A stretch of DNA of 64,000 bases from the NCBI GenBank assembly GCA_963576725.1, contig OY755252.1, positions 43,563,552 through 43,627,551 of the forward strand. The letters are read 5' to 3'. Source of the stretch: Azorinus chamasolen. Its lineage: Eukaryota > Mollusca > Bivalvia > Cardiida > Solecurtidae. The notes beneath the pieces were generated by a model that was not told the DNA's origin, searched no databases, and was given only the letters and a program-made list of their open reading frames with translations. Of the stretch, positions 29,456-38,744 are shown one piece after another. Every line of letters begins with the position of its first letter. Position 1 is the first letter of the stretch. A program made the translations under genes and the position numbers.

Positions 29456-30440
29456 ACTAGTAGTTAGTTGTTGTTGTCGCTATGTACAGCATCGAGTGGG
29501 GTGGGTATGTGTATGTATTGGGGGGGGGGGGGGGCGTTTAAACGAAATTTAACACAAATGCATTTTTATTTAGAAACTGTATTTTGAAAAATGTTGACAC
29601 TAGCAGAAGAGTGACAGTGGGTGCAAAAGCACTGGTGTTTTTGTTAAAATACTAGAATTACGTATAAGAAGAGGAAGCATGAGAAGTAGTAGTAGTTGTA
29701 TAAGTAGAAGTAGTGGTAGTGGTAATATTCTAAGGGGACATTTACAATGCATTTTTGAGTATAACAACCTTTTCTGTGCGATATCATAAATGGTTCTATA
29801 CTTCTAACAGCGACTGCCCTTACTTGTCAAAAGCATATGTTTTAAATCTTTACAGTAAGTAAACTCTTCTTTTTATAAAGGCAAACACTGTATTACTTGT
29901 GTATTTTGTTTTGTACCCTTTAGTAATAATACACAATATAAACGAACACAAACACAAATTAACTTCAATTGAATATAAAAGGATAAAAGTGGACGATTTA
30001 TTTCAGTCTGATTGGCAAACTGTTTTGAAACTCAACAGGTGCTGATATTTTCGATGTCATTCATTTGACTTACTAGGCAGCCACAAATAGGCGACGAGCA
30101 TACAAGGAAAACCATCTTCTCTAGGTTATCTTACGAAAAGAATGTAACATTCGTGTTCATGACTTATGGATTTATTAAACTCGTCCTTTTAGACAAAAAT
30201 AAACACGCGACAAATCCTGGCTGTTGTCGTTTTCTACAAGGCTCGTTTAAAATAAAATTAAAAACAATAAATTATTATGAACAACTCAACTGGTGTTTAT
30301 TATCTGCAGAGGCAAATGGCCTGTTGCAAATGTGCACACTATATTGCTATGGTCACATGTGCTTGGCCTTTATAAGAAAATCAACAGCATCTCTTCGACA
30401 ATAATTGATACAATTCTCTATAAACGATTTTTTTAAAAAA
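29456..30440. other. Gene-free; poly-G run and a foldback arm
   Basis: A 15-base G run lies at 29520-29534 and AGTAGTAGT-type repeats near 29680-29720. CATTCGTGTTCATGACTTAT then GGATTTATTAAACTCGTC at 30149-30190 matches one arm of the foldback element at 34100. Confidence 0.5.
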
Positions 30441-30444
30441 AAAT

Positions 30445-30497
30445 AATACTGACTGGGGGTCAGTATTCTATGGGGGTCACTTTACTTCGTTACACCG
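30445..30497 (-). mobile_element. LTR fragment of the TRIM-like element
   Basis: GGTCAGTATTCTATGGGG, GTCACTTTACTTCGTTACAC and CGG are the reverse complement of the segment at 24283-24330. This shows a second, minus-strand insertion of the same LTR. Confidence 0.8.
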
Positions 30498-30520
30498 GCT
30501 GTGAAAATACAATTGAGTCC

Positions 30521-30993
30521 CGTTTATTCGAAGTGCCAGGGATAATCTCTACCCAATGTCCCGTTTATTCGAAGTGCCGGGGATAATCTCTACCCAATGT
30601 CCCGTTTATTCGAAGGATAATCTCTACCCAATGTCCCGTTTATTCGAAGTGCCGGGGATAATCTCTACCCAATGTCCCGTTTATTCGAAGTGCAGGGATA
30701 ATCTCTACCCAATGTCCCGTTTATTCGAAGTGCCGGGTTAATCTCTACCCAAAATTTCCGTTTATTCGAAGGATAATCTCTACCCAATGTCCCGTTTATT
30801 CGAAGTGCCGGGGATAATCTCTACCCAATGTCCCGTTTATTCGAAGTTCCGGGGATAATCTCTACCCAATGTCCCGTTTATTCGAAGTGCCGGGGATAAT
30901 CTCTACCCAATGTCCCGTTTATTCGAAGTGCCGGGGATAATCTCTACCCAATGTCCCGTTTATTCGAAGTGGCCGGGATAATCTCTACCCAAT
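30521..30993. repeat. 41-bp minisatellite, about eleven copies
   Basis: Unit CCCGTTTATTCGAAGTGCC, GGGGATAATCTCTACCCAATGT. Some units lack GTGCCGG. The right edge runs into TCTGCTCAGTATCGTCTG, the left flank of a P1b element. Confidence 0.97.
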
Positions 30994-31037
30994 GTTGGAT
31001 CTGCTCAGTATCGTCTGCATTGGAATCGACCAAGCTT

Positions 31038-31251
31038 TTAACCTTTAGCCTGCTGAGCAAATTGGTTTTACATAATTTTTCACCTACTACATTTTTAAGA
31101 TTCAAGTTATAATCAATGTGTCGACCAATGTGCAATCAGAGCGCCAAACAGTTTGGGTCCTGATGAGACGCCGAGTTACTCGGCGTCTCATCTGGATCCG
31201 GAGTGTTTGCATAGGTATTCATTCATCCGCCCATAGCAGGCTAAAGGTTAA
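31038..31251. mobile_element. P7 MITE, complete 214-bp copy
   Basis: TTAACCTTTAGCCTGCTGAG and AGCAGGCTAAAGGTTAA termini with TTAA. P1-like hairpin CAAACAGTTTGGGTCC around GACGCCGAGTTACTCGGCGTC. It is the unexpanded reference for the copy at 19477. Confidence 0.92.
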
Positions 31252-31264
31252 ATGAAAGTGTCCT

Positions 31265-31375
31265 GGCGCAAGCTTTTGAGAAACTATTGGCCAAGTATCA
31301 ACCAGATTGAATCCTGATGAGACGCCAGTTTATTCGACTGCTGCTGAGGCTGTTTGCGGTATATGGACCAAAGGT
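31265..31375. mobile_element. P1b remnant
   Basis: CAAGCTTTTGAGAAACTATT is the P1b lead-in; hairpin arm GATTGAATCCTGATGAGACG has lost its partner. Confidence 0.6.
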
Positions 31376-31380
31376 CTAGG

Positions 31381-31625
31381 TTAACCCTTCGCTTACTATT
31401 CACGTCAATATACGTGCCTGTAAATAGTGAAGACCCAGATGAGACAGCTCCTGCAGGAACTGTCTCATCAGGGTCTGCACTATTTACAAGTGAATTGTGC
31501 AACCAGTGCACTCCGCAGCAGTGATTGCACAGCGAAATACTTGTACACGGTGAAGATATATGTAATTATACAACATGGGTAAAGAAGGAGAAATGTTTTT
31601 CAAAATTCAGCAAGCGAAGGATTAA
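31381..31625. mobile_element. P3 MITE, reversed, complete
   Basis: TTAACCCTTCGCTTACTATT at the left and AGCAAGCGAAGGATTAA at the right. Hairpin TAAATAGTGAAGACCCAG around ACAGCTCCTGCAGG with the A:A mismatch. Confidence 0.9.
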
Positions 31626-31734
31626 CGTTCACATCATTGAAATGCTTAAAACTTTCATAATGAACTCGACCATACTGTTAAACTTCCATCGAAATAGTTC
31701 CATCATTAGCTAGTACAAATGACGTATTAATGTG

Positions 31735-31955
31735 TTAACCCTTTCCGGTGCCAAATGTCTGGTTGTTGGGGGCAATCCAATTTTGTAAAATCATTCGGTA
31801 AAATAAGGAAATAAGATAAATAAATCCACGCTTGAGCGGAATGTATAGATATAGAGTTTGAGATAAATAGTGAAGTCCCTGCTCAGACGCTGCCTTGAAA
31901 AGTCTGCACTGTTTGTATTGGTGCATTTATGCGACATGGGCGGTGAAAGGGTTAA
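31735..31955. mobile_element. P4 MITE with shortened hairpin
   Basis: TTAACCCTTTCCGGTGCC and GGCGGTGAAAGGGTTAA termini. ATAAATAGTGAAGTCCC and CTGCCTTGAAAAG remain but about 25 bases of the right arm are deleted. Confidence 0.88.
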
Positions 31956-31976
31956 ACATATTGTTTAGCAGGTTGT

Positions 31977-32226
31977 TTAACCCTTCGCTTGCTATTCACG
32001 TCAATATACCTACCTGTAAATAGTGAAGACCCAGATGAGACAGCTCCTGCAGGAGCTGTCTCATAAGGGTCTGCACTATTTACAAGTTGATTGTGCAACC
32101 AGTGCACTCCACAGCAGTGATTGCACAGCAAAATACTTGTACAGAGTGAATGTATATGTAATTATACAATAGGACATTAGTAAAGAAGGCGAAATGTATT
32201 CTAAAATTCAGCAAGAGAAGGGTTAA
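31977..32226. mobile_element. P3 MITE, reversed, complete
   Basis: TTAACCCTTCGCTTGCTATT and GCAAGAGAAGGGTTAA; hairpin tip ACAGCTCCTGCAGGAGCTGT. It differs from the copy at 31381 at few positions. Confidence 0.92.
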
Positions 32227-32235
32227 ATCGGGATA

Positions 32236-32335
32236 TTTGGCAATGGCAAACAGTGTAATAAGGTCTACATTATTTCAAACAGACACAGTTCTTATTTGAT
32301 CTGGGTCTACTCTATTTCCAAATAGGTTAAACAAG
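32236..32335. mobile_element. P2 scrap
   Basis: GCAAACAGTGTAATAAGG, then TTTGATCTGGGTCTACTC. Central part lost. Confidence 0.5.
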
Positions 32336-32544
32336 TAATAGAATTAACGGGTATACACTGTTGACTGTACCACCCGGTGTCAAAGGTTGTCACTAGGAAA
32401 TGTTTCTGTTACAGAACCCCTCTGTCATGATACAGTGGACAGGCATTAGACATTCATCTTATATAATTTGGGAGTTACAAGGTGCAAATGTTTGTGGTTA
32501 GTTAATGTCGTGGATTGTCCTTCATGCACAAACTTTTTTATACC

Positions 32545-32747
32545 CTTGTAAAAAGTATATACGCAGATCAGATGGCTTCTGTAGGAGCCGTCTGATCAGG
32601 GTCTACTCTGTTTGCTTATGAAATTATGATAGATATTACTACAGTTTGTACCAATAATACCAAACATTCACATGTACATATGCCTTTCTAAAAGTCAGAA
32701 TATAGATATTAATGGTGCCATTATTTCTTACATGGGAAATGGTTAAA
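32545..32747. mobile_element. P2 MITE
   Basis: CCGTCTGATCAGGGTCTAC right arm, left arm ACGCAGATCAGATGGC, tip TTCTGTAGGAGCC; right end ATGGGAAATGGTTAA. A:A mismatch present. Confidence 0.78.
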
Positions 32748-32773
32748 ACAGACTGTACTGTAAAATCTTCATA

Positions 32774-33160
32774 TTGCTTAAACCTTACCTCTTTGGTGAA
32801 AAAAGAGGCTGCTCAGAAATGAATCTGGTGCAACGATTACTTCCAATTCGAGTAACCCTTTCCCTATTCTATATTTATTCAAAATCGCAATACCTGCTAA
32901 ACTTTCATGGTCAACATAGTTATATTGAAATATGGAAGGTGGAACATTGTATCCATTTTAGAAACTGAAGAAACAGATCTTTCAAATTCCACTAGCAAAC
33001 AGAGCAGACCCTGATCAGACGGCTCCTAAAGGAGCCGTCTGGTCTTGGTCTACTCTGTTTGCAAATGTGTGAAAACACGTTTAATATGAGGGAAAGGGTT
33101 AAAGCTTTGAAAAAAAAGTTTGATCGAGTGTCATCTGAATCCAAACTGTTTACAAATGCG
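32774..33160. mobile_element. P1b MITE interrupted by P2b
   Basis: ACCTTACCTCTTTGGTG and CGATTACTTCCAATTCGAG are the P1b left flank. The inserted P2b (32852-33102) follows, then AGCTTTGAAAAAAAAGTTTG and CATCTGAATCCAAACTG resume P1b. The P1b hairpin tip is lost. Confidence 0.7.
32852..33102. mobile_element. P2b MITE nested in P1b
   Basis: GTAACCCTTTCCCTATTC and ATGAGGGAAAGGGTTAA termini. Hairpin GCAAACAGAGCAGACCCTG around GGCTCCTAAAGGAGCC. Very similar to 22777. Confidence 0.9.
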
Positions 33161-33359
33161 AGCCAGATCACGGGTAGCGTAAAACGTTTTAACTCTTCTG
33201 AGCCAGATCACGGGTAGCGTAAAACGTGTTAACTCTTCTGAGCCAGATCACGGGTAGCGTAAAACGTGTTAACTCTTCTGAGCCAGATCACGGGTAGCGT
33301 AAAACGTGTTAACCCTTCTGAGCCAGATCACGGGTAGCGTAAAACGTGTTAACTCTTCT
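33160..33359. repeat. 40-bp minisatellite, five copies
   Basis: Unit GAGCCAGATCACGGGTAGCG then TAAAACGTGTTAACTCTTCT. The array begins where a P1b right flank (ACAAATGCGAGCC) would continue, and its units carry the GTTAACTCTTCT of a P3 left end. It appears to have grown from the junction of two elements. Confidence 0.95.
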
Positions 33360-33603
33360 CTTGCTGAATTCTAAAATACATTTCTCCTTCTTTACCCTTG
33401 TCTTGCTGTATAATTACATATATCTTCACTGTCTACAAAAATTTCTCTGTGCAGTCATTGCTGTTGAGTGCGCTGGTTGTACAATCAACTTGTAAATAGT
33501 GTAGACCCTGATGAGACAGCTCCCGCAGGAGCTGTCTCATCAGGGTCTTCACTATTTACAGATAGATAAATTATGTTGATGTGGACAGCAGGAGAAGGGT
33601 GAG
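33350..33603. mobile_element. P3 MITE
   Basis: TTAACTCTTCTCTTGCTG and GGAGAAGGGTGA termini; hairpin TAAATAGTGTAGACCCTG around CAGCTCCCGCAGGAGCTG. Here the usual mismatch is repaired to a T:A pair. Confidence 0.9.
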
Positions 33604-33892
33604 GATTACATACATATTTAGATATTGATGCACGCTCAAATGCAAAATAAGTCATGTGTAAAGCGATCCTATAGATTATTAAGATCCTGTAAATCTCGTT
33701 AAGACAACACCCAGATTGCGAACATCTAGAAACGGTTGCATGTGTAAACAACAGATTTATGACAAGAAAATAACATACCTGGATAATGAATGTAGAACTG
33801 AGAAACCAATTATTCAGGTACAGTGCAATTACTGTATATCTGTTCACTGTGACAAAAATGAGTTCTATTTAATACAACATCGGTACGATATA

Positions 33893-34091
33893 CGGTAGAG
33901 TCTCTCTGTAGCGGACACACATTGGTGTCTTTAAATACAAAACAGATGGGAGCTTAATGTAAAACGAAAGTAATGCAGAAAGCTCCTGTAGGAGCTTTCT
34001 GTATTAGTTTCGTTTTGCATTAAGCTACCACCTGCATTAAAGACTCGGAACTAGACTTGGGTCGAGTGGTAAGTGTAGAGCGGGTATACTG
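33893..34091. mobile_element. T3 MITE, complete
   Basis: CGGTAGAGTCTCTCTGTAGC and AGAGCGGGTATACTG ends with TA flanks; hairpin GCTTAATGTAAAACGAAAGT with tip AAAGCTCCTGTAGGAGCTTT. Confidence 0.87.
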
Positions 34092-34099
34092 TATATAGA

Positions 34100-34240
34100 G
34101 GATCTTACATGAGTGTTCTTGATTATTGGATTTATTAAATGAGTCTTTTTAAAACGATAAAAAACGAGCTTTAGCGAGTTTTTTTTATCGTTTTAAAAAG
34201 ACGAATTTAATAAATCCAATAATCATGAACACGAATGCAA
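34100..34240. mobile_element. Foldback element of about 140 bp
   Basis: GGATTTATTAAATGAGTC, TTTTTAAAACGATAAAAAAC and their mirror TTATCGTTTTAAAAAGACG, AATTTAATAAATCC form arms of about 60 bases with an 11-base loop. Outer flanks are TCTTACATGAGTGTTC and GAACACGAATGCAAGA. A lone arm lies at 30149. Confidence 0.85.
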
Positions 34241-34245
34241 GATCC

Positions 34246-34771
34246 TATTTATAACATAACACACACAAATGTTATTTGCAGCCAATATTTCAGCAGTAAC
34301 GTGGATTGTTATAAATTCTCCTTACATATAGAAATGATGAATGAAAGGTGTTATTATGTTCGCTAGGTTACTGGGACAAAGTAGGTCCAAATTTTCCAAC
34401 TTTATTTTTTACTTACTGTCATATCAACCAGGATCTAATTCAGACCTCTCTGGTATTCAATTTAACTGTGATAGTTTATGATACAAAAACATGCAGAAAC
34501 ACGTCAAAATAATTTTTGAGTTACAGTTTTGACATACATAGTTACAAACACGTCACATTATGACGTCATTGTACACAACATGTGTCTATGTAAAGCGCGC
34601 CATTTACATGAAAACATACATACAGTCGCCAACACGTCCAACACTTACTGTCAATGGGATTCGAAATGCGCCTTCGTTTTGGTATATTAAGCCCTTCATT
34701 AGTGTTGTATGTATACACATGGACATGGACATTTCCGCCGAGAAAAAAATCTCGATTCAAGTTCAGTGAAA
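34246..34771. other. No gene; 5' flank of a weak exon candidate
   Basis: Unique-looking sequence with little MITE content. TGACGTCA occurs at 34560. Confidence 0.3.
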
Positions 34772-34858
34772 ATGTTTGAAATGGACAAAAGATTCAGTAC
34801 GAACTGCTGCATAAAATGTGTTGGAACAGGAGGAAGATTTTCGGGATCAGCTGAGTTA
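34772..34858 (+). CDS. Weak candidate first coding exon
   Basis: ATG at 34772 opens 29 codons (MFEMDKRFSTNCCIKCVGTG then GRFSGSAEL) and meets a GTGAGT donor at 34859. The region is free of MITEs, and the Cys pairs (CC, C) are suggestive. No second exon was found and no family is recognised, so it may well be chance. Confidence 0.2.
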
Positions 34859-35384
34859 GTGAGTATAGCATATTTGAAATATGTTGGTGTTGTGCTGGAT
34901 TCAGATGACTATTGTTGTTGATTGATGAGATATTTGTATGAGTAGAAATCTGCATAAACAAAAGACATACGGTGAAGAAAATGCAAAGTTGAGGAGGCAT
35001 TTTAAATGTAGAATGGATTGTATGGGTCAGAGTAGCTGGTATATAGGTCTTTTTTGGCATACATTTTGTATATGATTCCTGACAGCGATTACAATTTGTA
35101 TTATTCTATCGAAATTAAGGCGCAAGTGCCAACAATCCTTTGCCATCTATCGTGACTCAATCGTGGACAGGTAGGTCGACCACCGTCCGCCAGTTTGTTT
35201 GTTTTGACAGCGCGTATGAATCGTTCGAATGTCATTCGGTCGTTCGAATGTTATTCACTAGTGATTATCTGCCCATGATTATCAAAAAATAAATGATAGT
35301 GTTACGTCACGCTGAAGCCACGTGTTATGTTATAAATGAAAGTTTACCCTTATTCTGTTATCCGCTGACTGGTGTCAGCTTAGT
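34859..35384. other. No gene recognised
   Basis: A GTCATTCGGTCGTTCGAATG stretch near 35230 is a short direct repeat. Nothing else can be supported. Confidence 0.3.
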
Positions 35385-35765
35385 CCTTTGCCTGTTGAAT
35401 ATGTAAGAAATAGAATGACATCGTGAATAGTAACCTGCGACCTGACACAGTTGCAGACAACCTGGATCCTTTATGTTTCCATAGTTTCTATAACGGTATA
35501 TGAACACAGGCAATAGAGTAAAGGATTGGGAAATTTTCTGTAAAATTGTGTATTGCCAAATGGACACATGTTTCTGGTCTGTGTGATCAGGTTCTGTTCA
35601 GTAAGCACGGATATTGAAGTATATAGATTCAATTCTACAGTTTCTGTCAAAGTCAGAATTCCATGTGTTCATCTATCATTTATAAAGTTCACCTAATTTA
35701 TATTCATGATGTCATTTTTTCAGTATATAATTTTATCTCAAGCCACTCGACAGATACGTTTACAA
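35385..35765. mobile_element. Two P2 fragments
   Basis: 35385-35525 is a reversed P2 without hairpin tip (GTCCTTTGCCTGTTGAATAT to AATAGAGTAAAGGATT). 35560-35765 is a P2 right half (CTGTGTGATCAGGTTCTG, GATTCAATTCTACAGTTTC, TTTATATTCATGATGTC). Confidence 0.6.
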
Positions 35766-35784
35766 GTCATGGATTCAGATCACA

Positions 35785-36152
35785 GAGCAATCTTCTAAAG
35801 CGACCAATTAATGAAGAGACATCGGTGTCTTTTAACGCAGGTGATTGCTTAATGCAAGACGAGAGTAGTGCAGAAAGGTCATCTAGGAGCATTCCGCATA
35901 ACCTTCGTCCCGATTTACTCCATGAATATTCATGTAGAAATAATGACATCATGAATATTAATTAGATAACTTGCAATAATAACACATGGACACAGGCAAT
36001 TTTTGCCATGGTAGAAACTGTAAAATTATATCTATGTTATACCATATACAAACAGAGCAGACCCTGATCAGACGTCTCATACAGGATCCGTCTGATCTGG
36101 GTCTACTCTGTTTGCAAAGGCGTAGAAACGCGTATTCATGGAGTAAAGGGTA
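35785..36152. mobile_element. T3 left half fused to a reversed P2
   Basis: CAATCTTCTAAAGCGACC, ACGCAGGTGATTGCTTAATG and CTAGGAGCATTCCGC are T3 up to its right arm. At 35911 the arm word TTCGTCCCG passes into TTTACTCCATGAATATTC of P2, which is complete to GGAGTAAAGGGTAA. The P2 hairpin (36052-36118) carries the T:T mismatch. Confidence 0.8.
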
Positions 36153-36930
36153 AAGATACCGCTTGGCTTAAAGATCAAGAAGTAAGCCTCTTTAATGTGG
36201 TCGTTTATGATAAGTTTTAATGTACATATAAAGAGGAAACAGACGACAAGCGTTGACTGAATATATGTTAAGCTTCTTTGGTTATTGCGGCAACCGCTTT
36301 TAGAGATGTAAAATATCTAAACTAATCCTATTTTCGTAGTTTGTGTATTATGTATGCATAATGTTTATTATGTAGGCGATAAAAGACCAACCTTTTCTCT
36401 GCCAAGCATTTACGTCTGCCAAAAAATTGTTGTCGTCTTGAACTTGTAGTGCTGAAATTGCCTCCTACACATTTTTTGTTTATAAAACCATAATTACACA
36501 ATAAACAGCTTGGATCACAATTACACAATTAAACAGCTTGGGTCACAATTACTCCACGTCTCATCTGGATGCAAACTTTATGTATGATGAGAGATCGACC
36601 AAGCCCCGGAAAGATTTCAAGCAATTTGCAACTGTTTCCACAAACATATGACTAAAATGGCGATAACCTTAGCATTCAGCTATTGTTTTCGGCGTCCAGA
36701 CTTGGTCTAGGCTGTTTGATACTCTGAAACGGTTATTTATAAATACGTGTATATTAAAAATGTGTGTTTTTAGAATTGAAGCAGGCGCAACATTTTAGCA
36801 GACGAAAAGTTACTCGTTATTGAAACGGCTGACGATATAACACAGTGACATCTGTTACGTACATCGTGACGGTCGATTCCAATTATCCTTTTCTAAAAGG
36901 TCCTTCGTTACTTCTCATGAGCAACAGAAT
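36153..36930. other. Decayed P1 sequences, no gene
   Basis: AATTACACAATAAACAGCTTGG is roughly doubled at 36488-36545, followed by CACGTCTCATCTGGATGC, a P1 right arm. GTCGTCTTGAAC and TACGTCTGCC are P1 left-flank words. No exon is seen. Confidence 0.45.
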
Positions 36931-37355
36931 TAACCCTTGTCCCGCTGTGAGAAAAAAAATGTTTGCTCAGATTTGAATCTGTTCAATTTCGACTACCTGC
37001 GATTCCGTTAACCCTTTCACCGTCACAGTCGCATACATGCACCACGACAAATAGTGCAGTCCCAGATCAGACGTCGCCTTTTCAAGGCGGCGTCTGATCA
37101 GGGACTTCACTATTTGTCCCAATATCTAGTTCTATATATGTGCTTTATTCCTTTGAAATTTGCATTTATTTATCTCATTTCCTTATTTTACTTAATGATT
37201 TAACAAACTTGGATTGCAGACGACAGTTAGAAATTTGGCGCCGAAAGGGTTAATCTTTTGAGAAACTTTTGAGCGAGTGTCAAACCGTTTGGACCCGGAT
37301 GAGACGAGAGTTACTCGGCGTCTAATGTAGATCCAAGCTGTTTGCAAATGTAAGA
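36931..37355. mobile_element. P1b MITE interrupted by P4
   Basis: TTAACCCTTGTCCCGCTGTG starts P1b. After the inserted P4 it resumes TTTTGAGAAACTTTTGAGCG, GTGTCAAACCGTTTGG and a GAGAGTTACTCGGCG hairpin. Confidence 0.82.
37008..37253. mobile_element. P4 MITE, reversed, nested in P1b at TTAA
   Basis: TTAACCCTTTCACCGTC and GGCGCCGAAAGGGTTAA with TTAA on both sides. Hairpin GACAAATAGTGCAGTCCCAG around CGCCTTTTCAAGGCG. The host P1b text continues directly across it. Confidence 0.93.
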
Positions 37356-37669
37356 TAGTACAGAGTATTATCTTGATTTGAAAGTGTCGTCTGTAACATG
37401 TATTTCCGTCTGATTTGTGTAGTTATCTCCACTTAAACGCTACTTTCGTGTCTTCTGCTACAAGAATGCATCGTAAGTTTGTGAAATCAACATCTATCAG
37501 AGTTATTGTCTGAATCCAAACTTTGCATAGATCCATATAAGGGTGTGAAAGGCTGAGGGAAATGTAAATAAAACACGTGCGACAGATGGACGAGTAATTA
37601 CCTATTGGAGCACTAAAGCGTAATTCTCATCTGTAAACATTGTCGTCTGCTTAATGTTTGATAGTAGAA
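37356..37669. other. P1-like words, no gene
   Basis: GTCGTCTGTAACATG and GTGTCTTCTGCTAC resemble P1 flanks and TATCAGAGTTATTGTCTG an eroded hairpin. Nothing else. Confidence 0.35.
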
Positions 37670-37790
37670 TTTTCTACCATTTCTACCAACAATTTTGACC
37701 TGCATTAAGCTACCACTTGCCTTAAATACCCATAATTATACCTCTTTTTGATGGTCGCATAAGCCGGGTCCTAGTGTAGTAACAAACAAT
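37670..37790. mobile_element. T3 right half
   Basis: TTTTGACCTGCATTAAGC, TACCACTTGCC and GATGGTCGCATAAGCCGGG are the right arm and terminus. The left arm is missing. Confidence 0.65.
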
Positions 37791-37862
37791 TTGAATTTCA
37801 ATCAGTAGTGCAGCTTCTCGGCAATTAATCTTCATCCAAACTATTTTCAAATTCATCAACTA

Positions 37863-38221
37863 CAGTGCTCCCTCTCTACAACGACACCCTTTGGGATACG
37901 AAGATTGTATGTGTTGTTTAGAGGGAGTTGTTACAGGGAGGGAAAATCAAACATAATTAGCTTGTTTGCAGATCCCTAGATAGGGGGTATTTCGAGAACT
38001 AAAACCGTTATGCCTCTATCAAACCCTATGTTGTGACCACTCTTTAGAATCGTCACAAAGTGACGATTCTAAAGAGTGGTCACAACATAGGGTTTGATGG
38101 AGGCATAAAGAAAATACGATAGAAAAAAGTTGTTTCTGGAGCCTTGTTGTTTCGGAAACAGTGACATCCGTTGTAAGGAGGGAATCATTATTGAGAGGGT
38201 CGTTATAGGGAGGGAACACTG
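37863..38221. mobile_element. T5 MITE with a 47-bp-arm palindrome
   Basis: TA flanks; CAGTGCTCCCTCTCTACAAC and GTTATAGGGAGGGAACACTG termini. At 38010-38105, AAACCCTATGTTGTGACC, ACTCTTTAGAATCGTCAC and the mirror GTGACGATTCTAAAGAGTGG pair with a 3-base loop and one mismatch. Its ends and hairpin differ from other T types. Confidence 0.92.
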
Positions 38222-38377
38222 TAACTCACACACCTTATGGACAGCTTTCATATTTACTTAATTTTACACATTCGTTGTTATCTTTGCAAACAGGTTGGAT
38301 CCAGATGACACGCAAAGGGGCTCGGTATTTCACCGGGGCCCATTTAGCACTCTGATTACATCGTGCAACCATTTTCT

Positions 38378-38556
38378 TGTTTCCCTACTGAAGGTGCAAT
38401 GTTGTAGCCATTTTAGAAACTAAAGAAACATATCTATCGAATTCCATTAGCAAACAGAGCAGACCCTGATCAGACGGCTCCTATAGGAGCCGTCTGACCT
38501 GGGTCTACTCTGTTCGTAAATGCGAGAAAATGCATTTATATGAAGGAAATGGTTAA
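38378..38556. mobile_element. P2b MITE, left part lost
   Basis: GGTGCAATGTTGTAGCCAT and GCAAACAGAGCAGACCCTG with tip GACGGCTCCTATAGGAGCCGTC; right end ATGAAGGAAATGGTTAA. Confidence 0.82.
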
Positions 38557-38705
38557 CCCTTACCACGCTTTGAAAACGCAATGTCTCGTTAAATTTAGAT
38601 CTGATGTGCCTTTGACTACTCCATACTCGAGCAAGCTTTTTACGAGACTACTGATCGAGTATCAAACAGCTTGGATACTGATGAGACGCCGAGCTACTCG
38701 CCCAT
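38557..38705. mobile_element. P1b MITE, left half
   Basis: TAACCCTTACCACGCTTTG, then TCGAGCAAGCTTTTTACGAG and AACAGCTTGGATACTGATG up to GCCGAGCTACTCG. The right arm is replaced by the satellite's left flank. Confidence 0.65.
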
Positions 38706-38744
38706 GCAGACAAAACTAGCATGCAGACTGACTTCTAGAACCAT

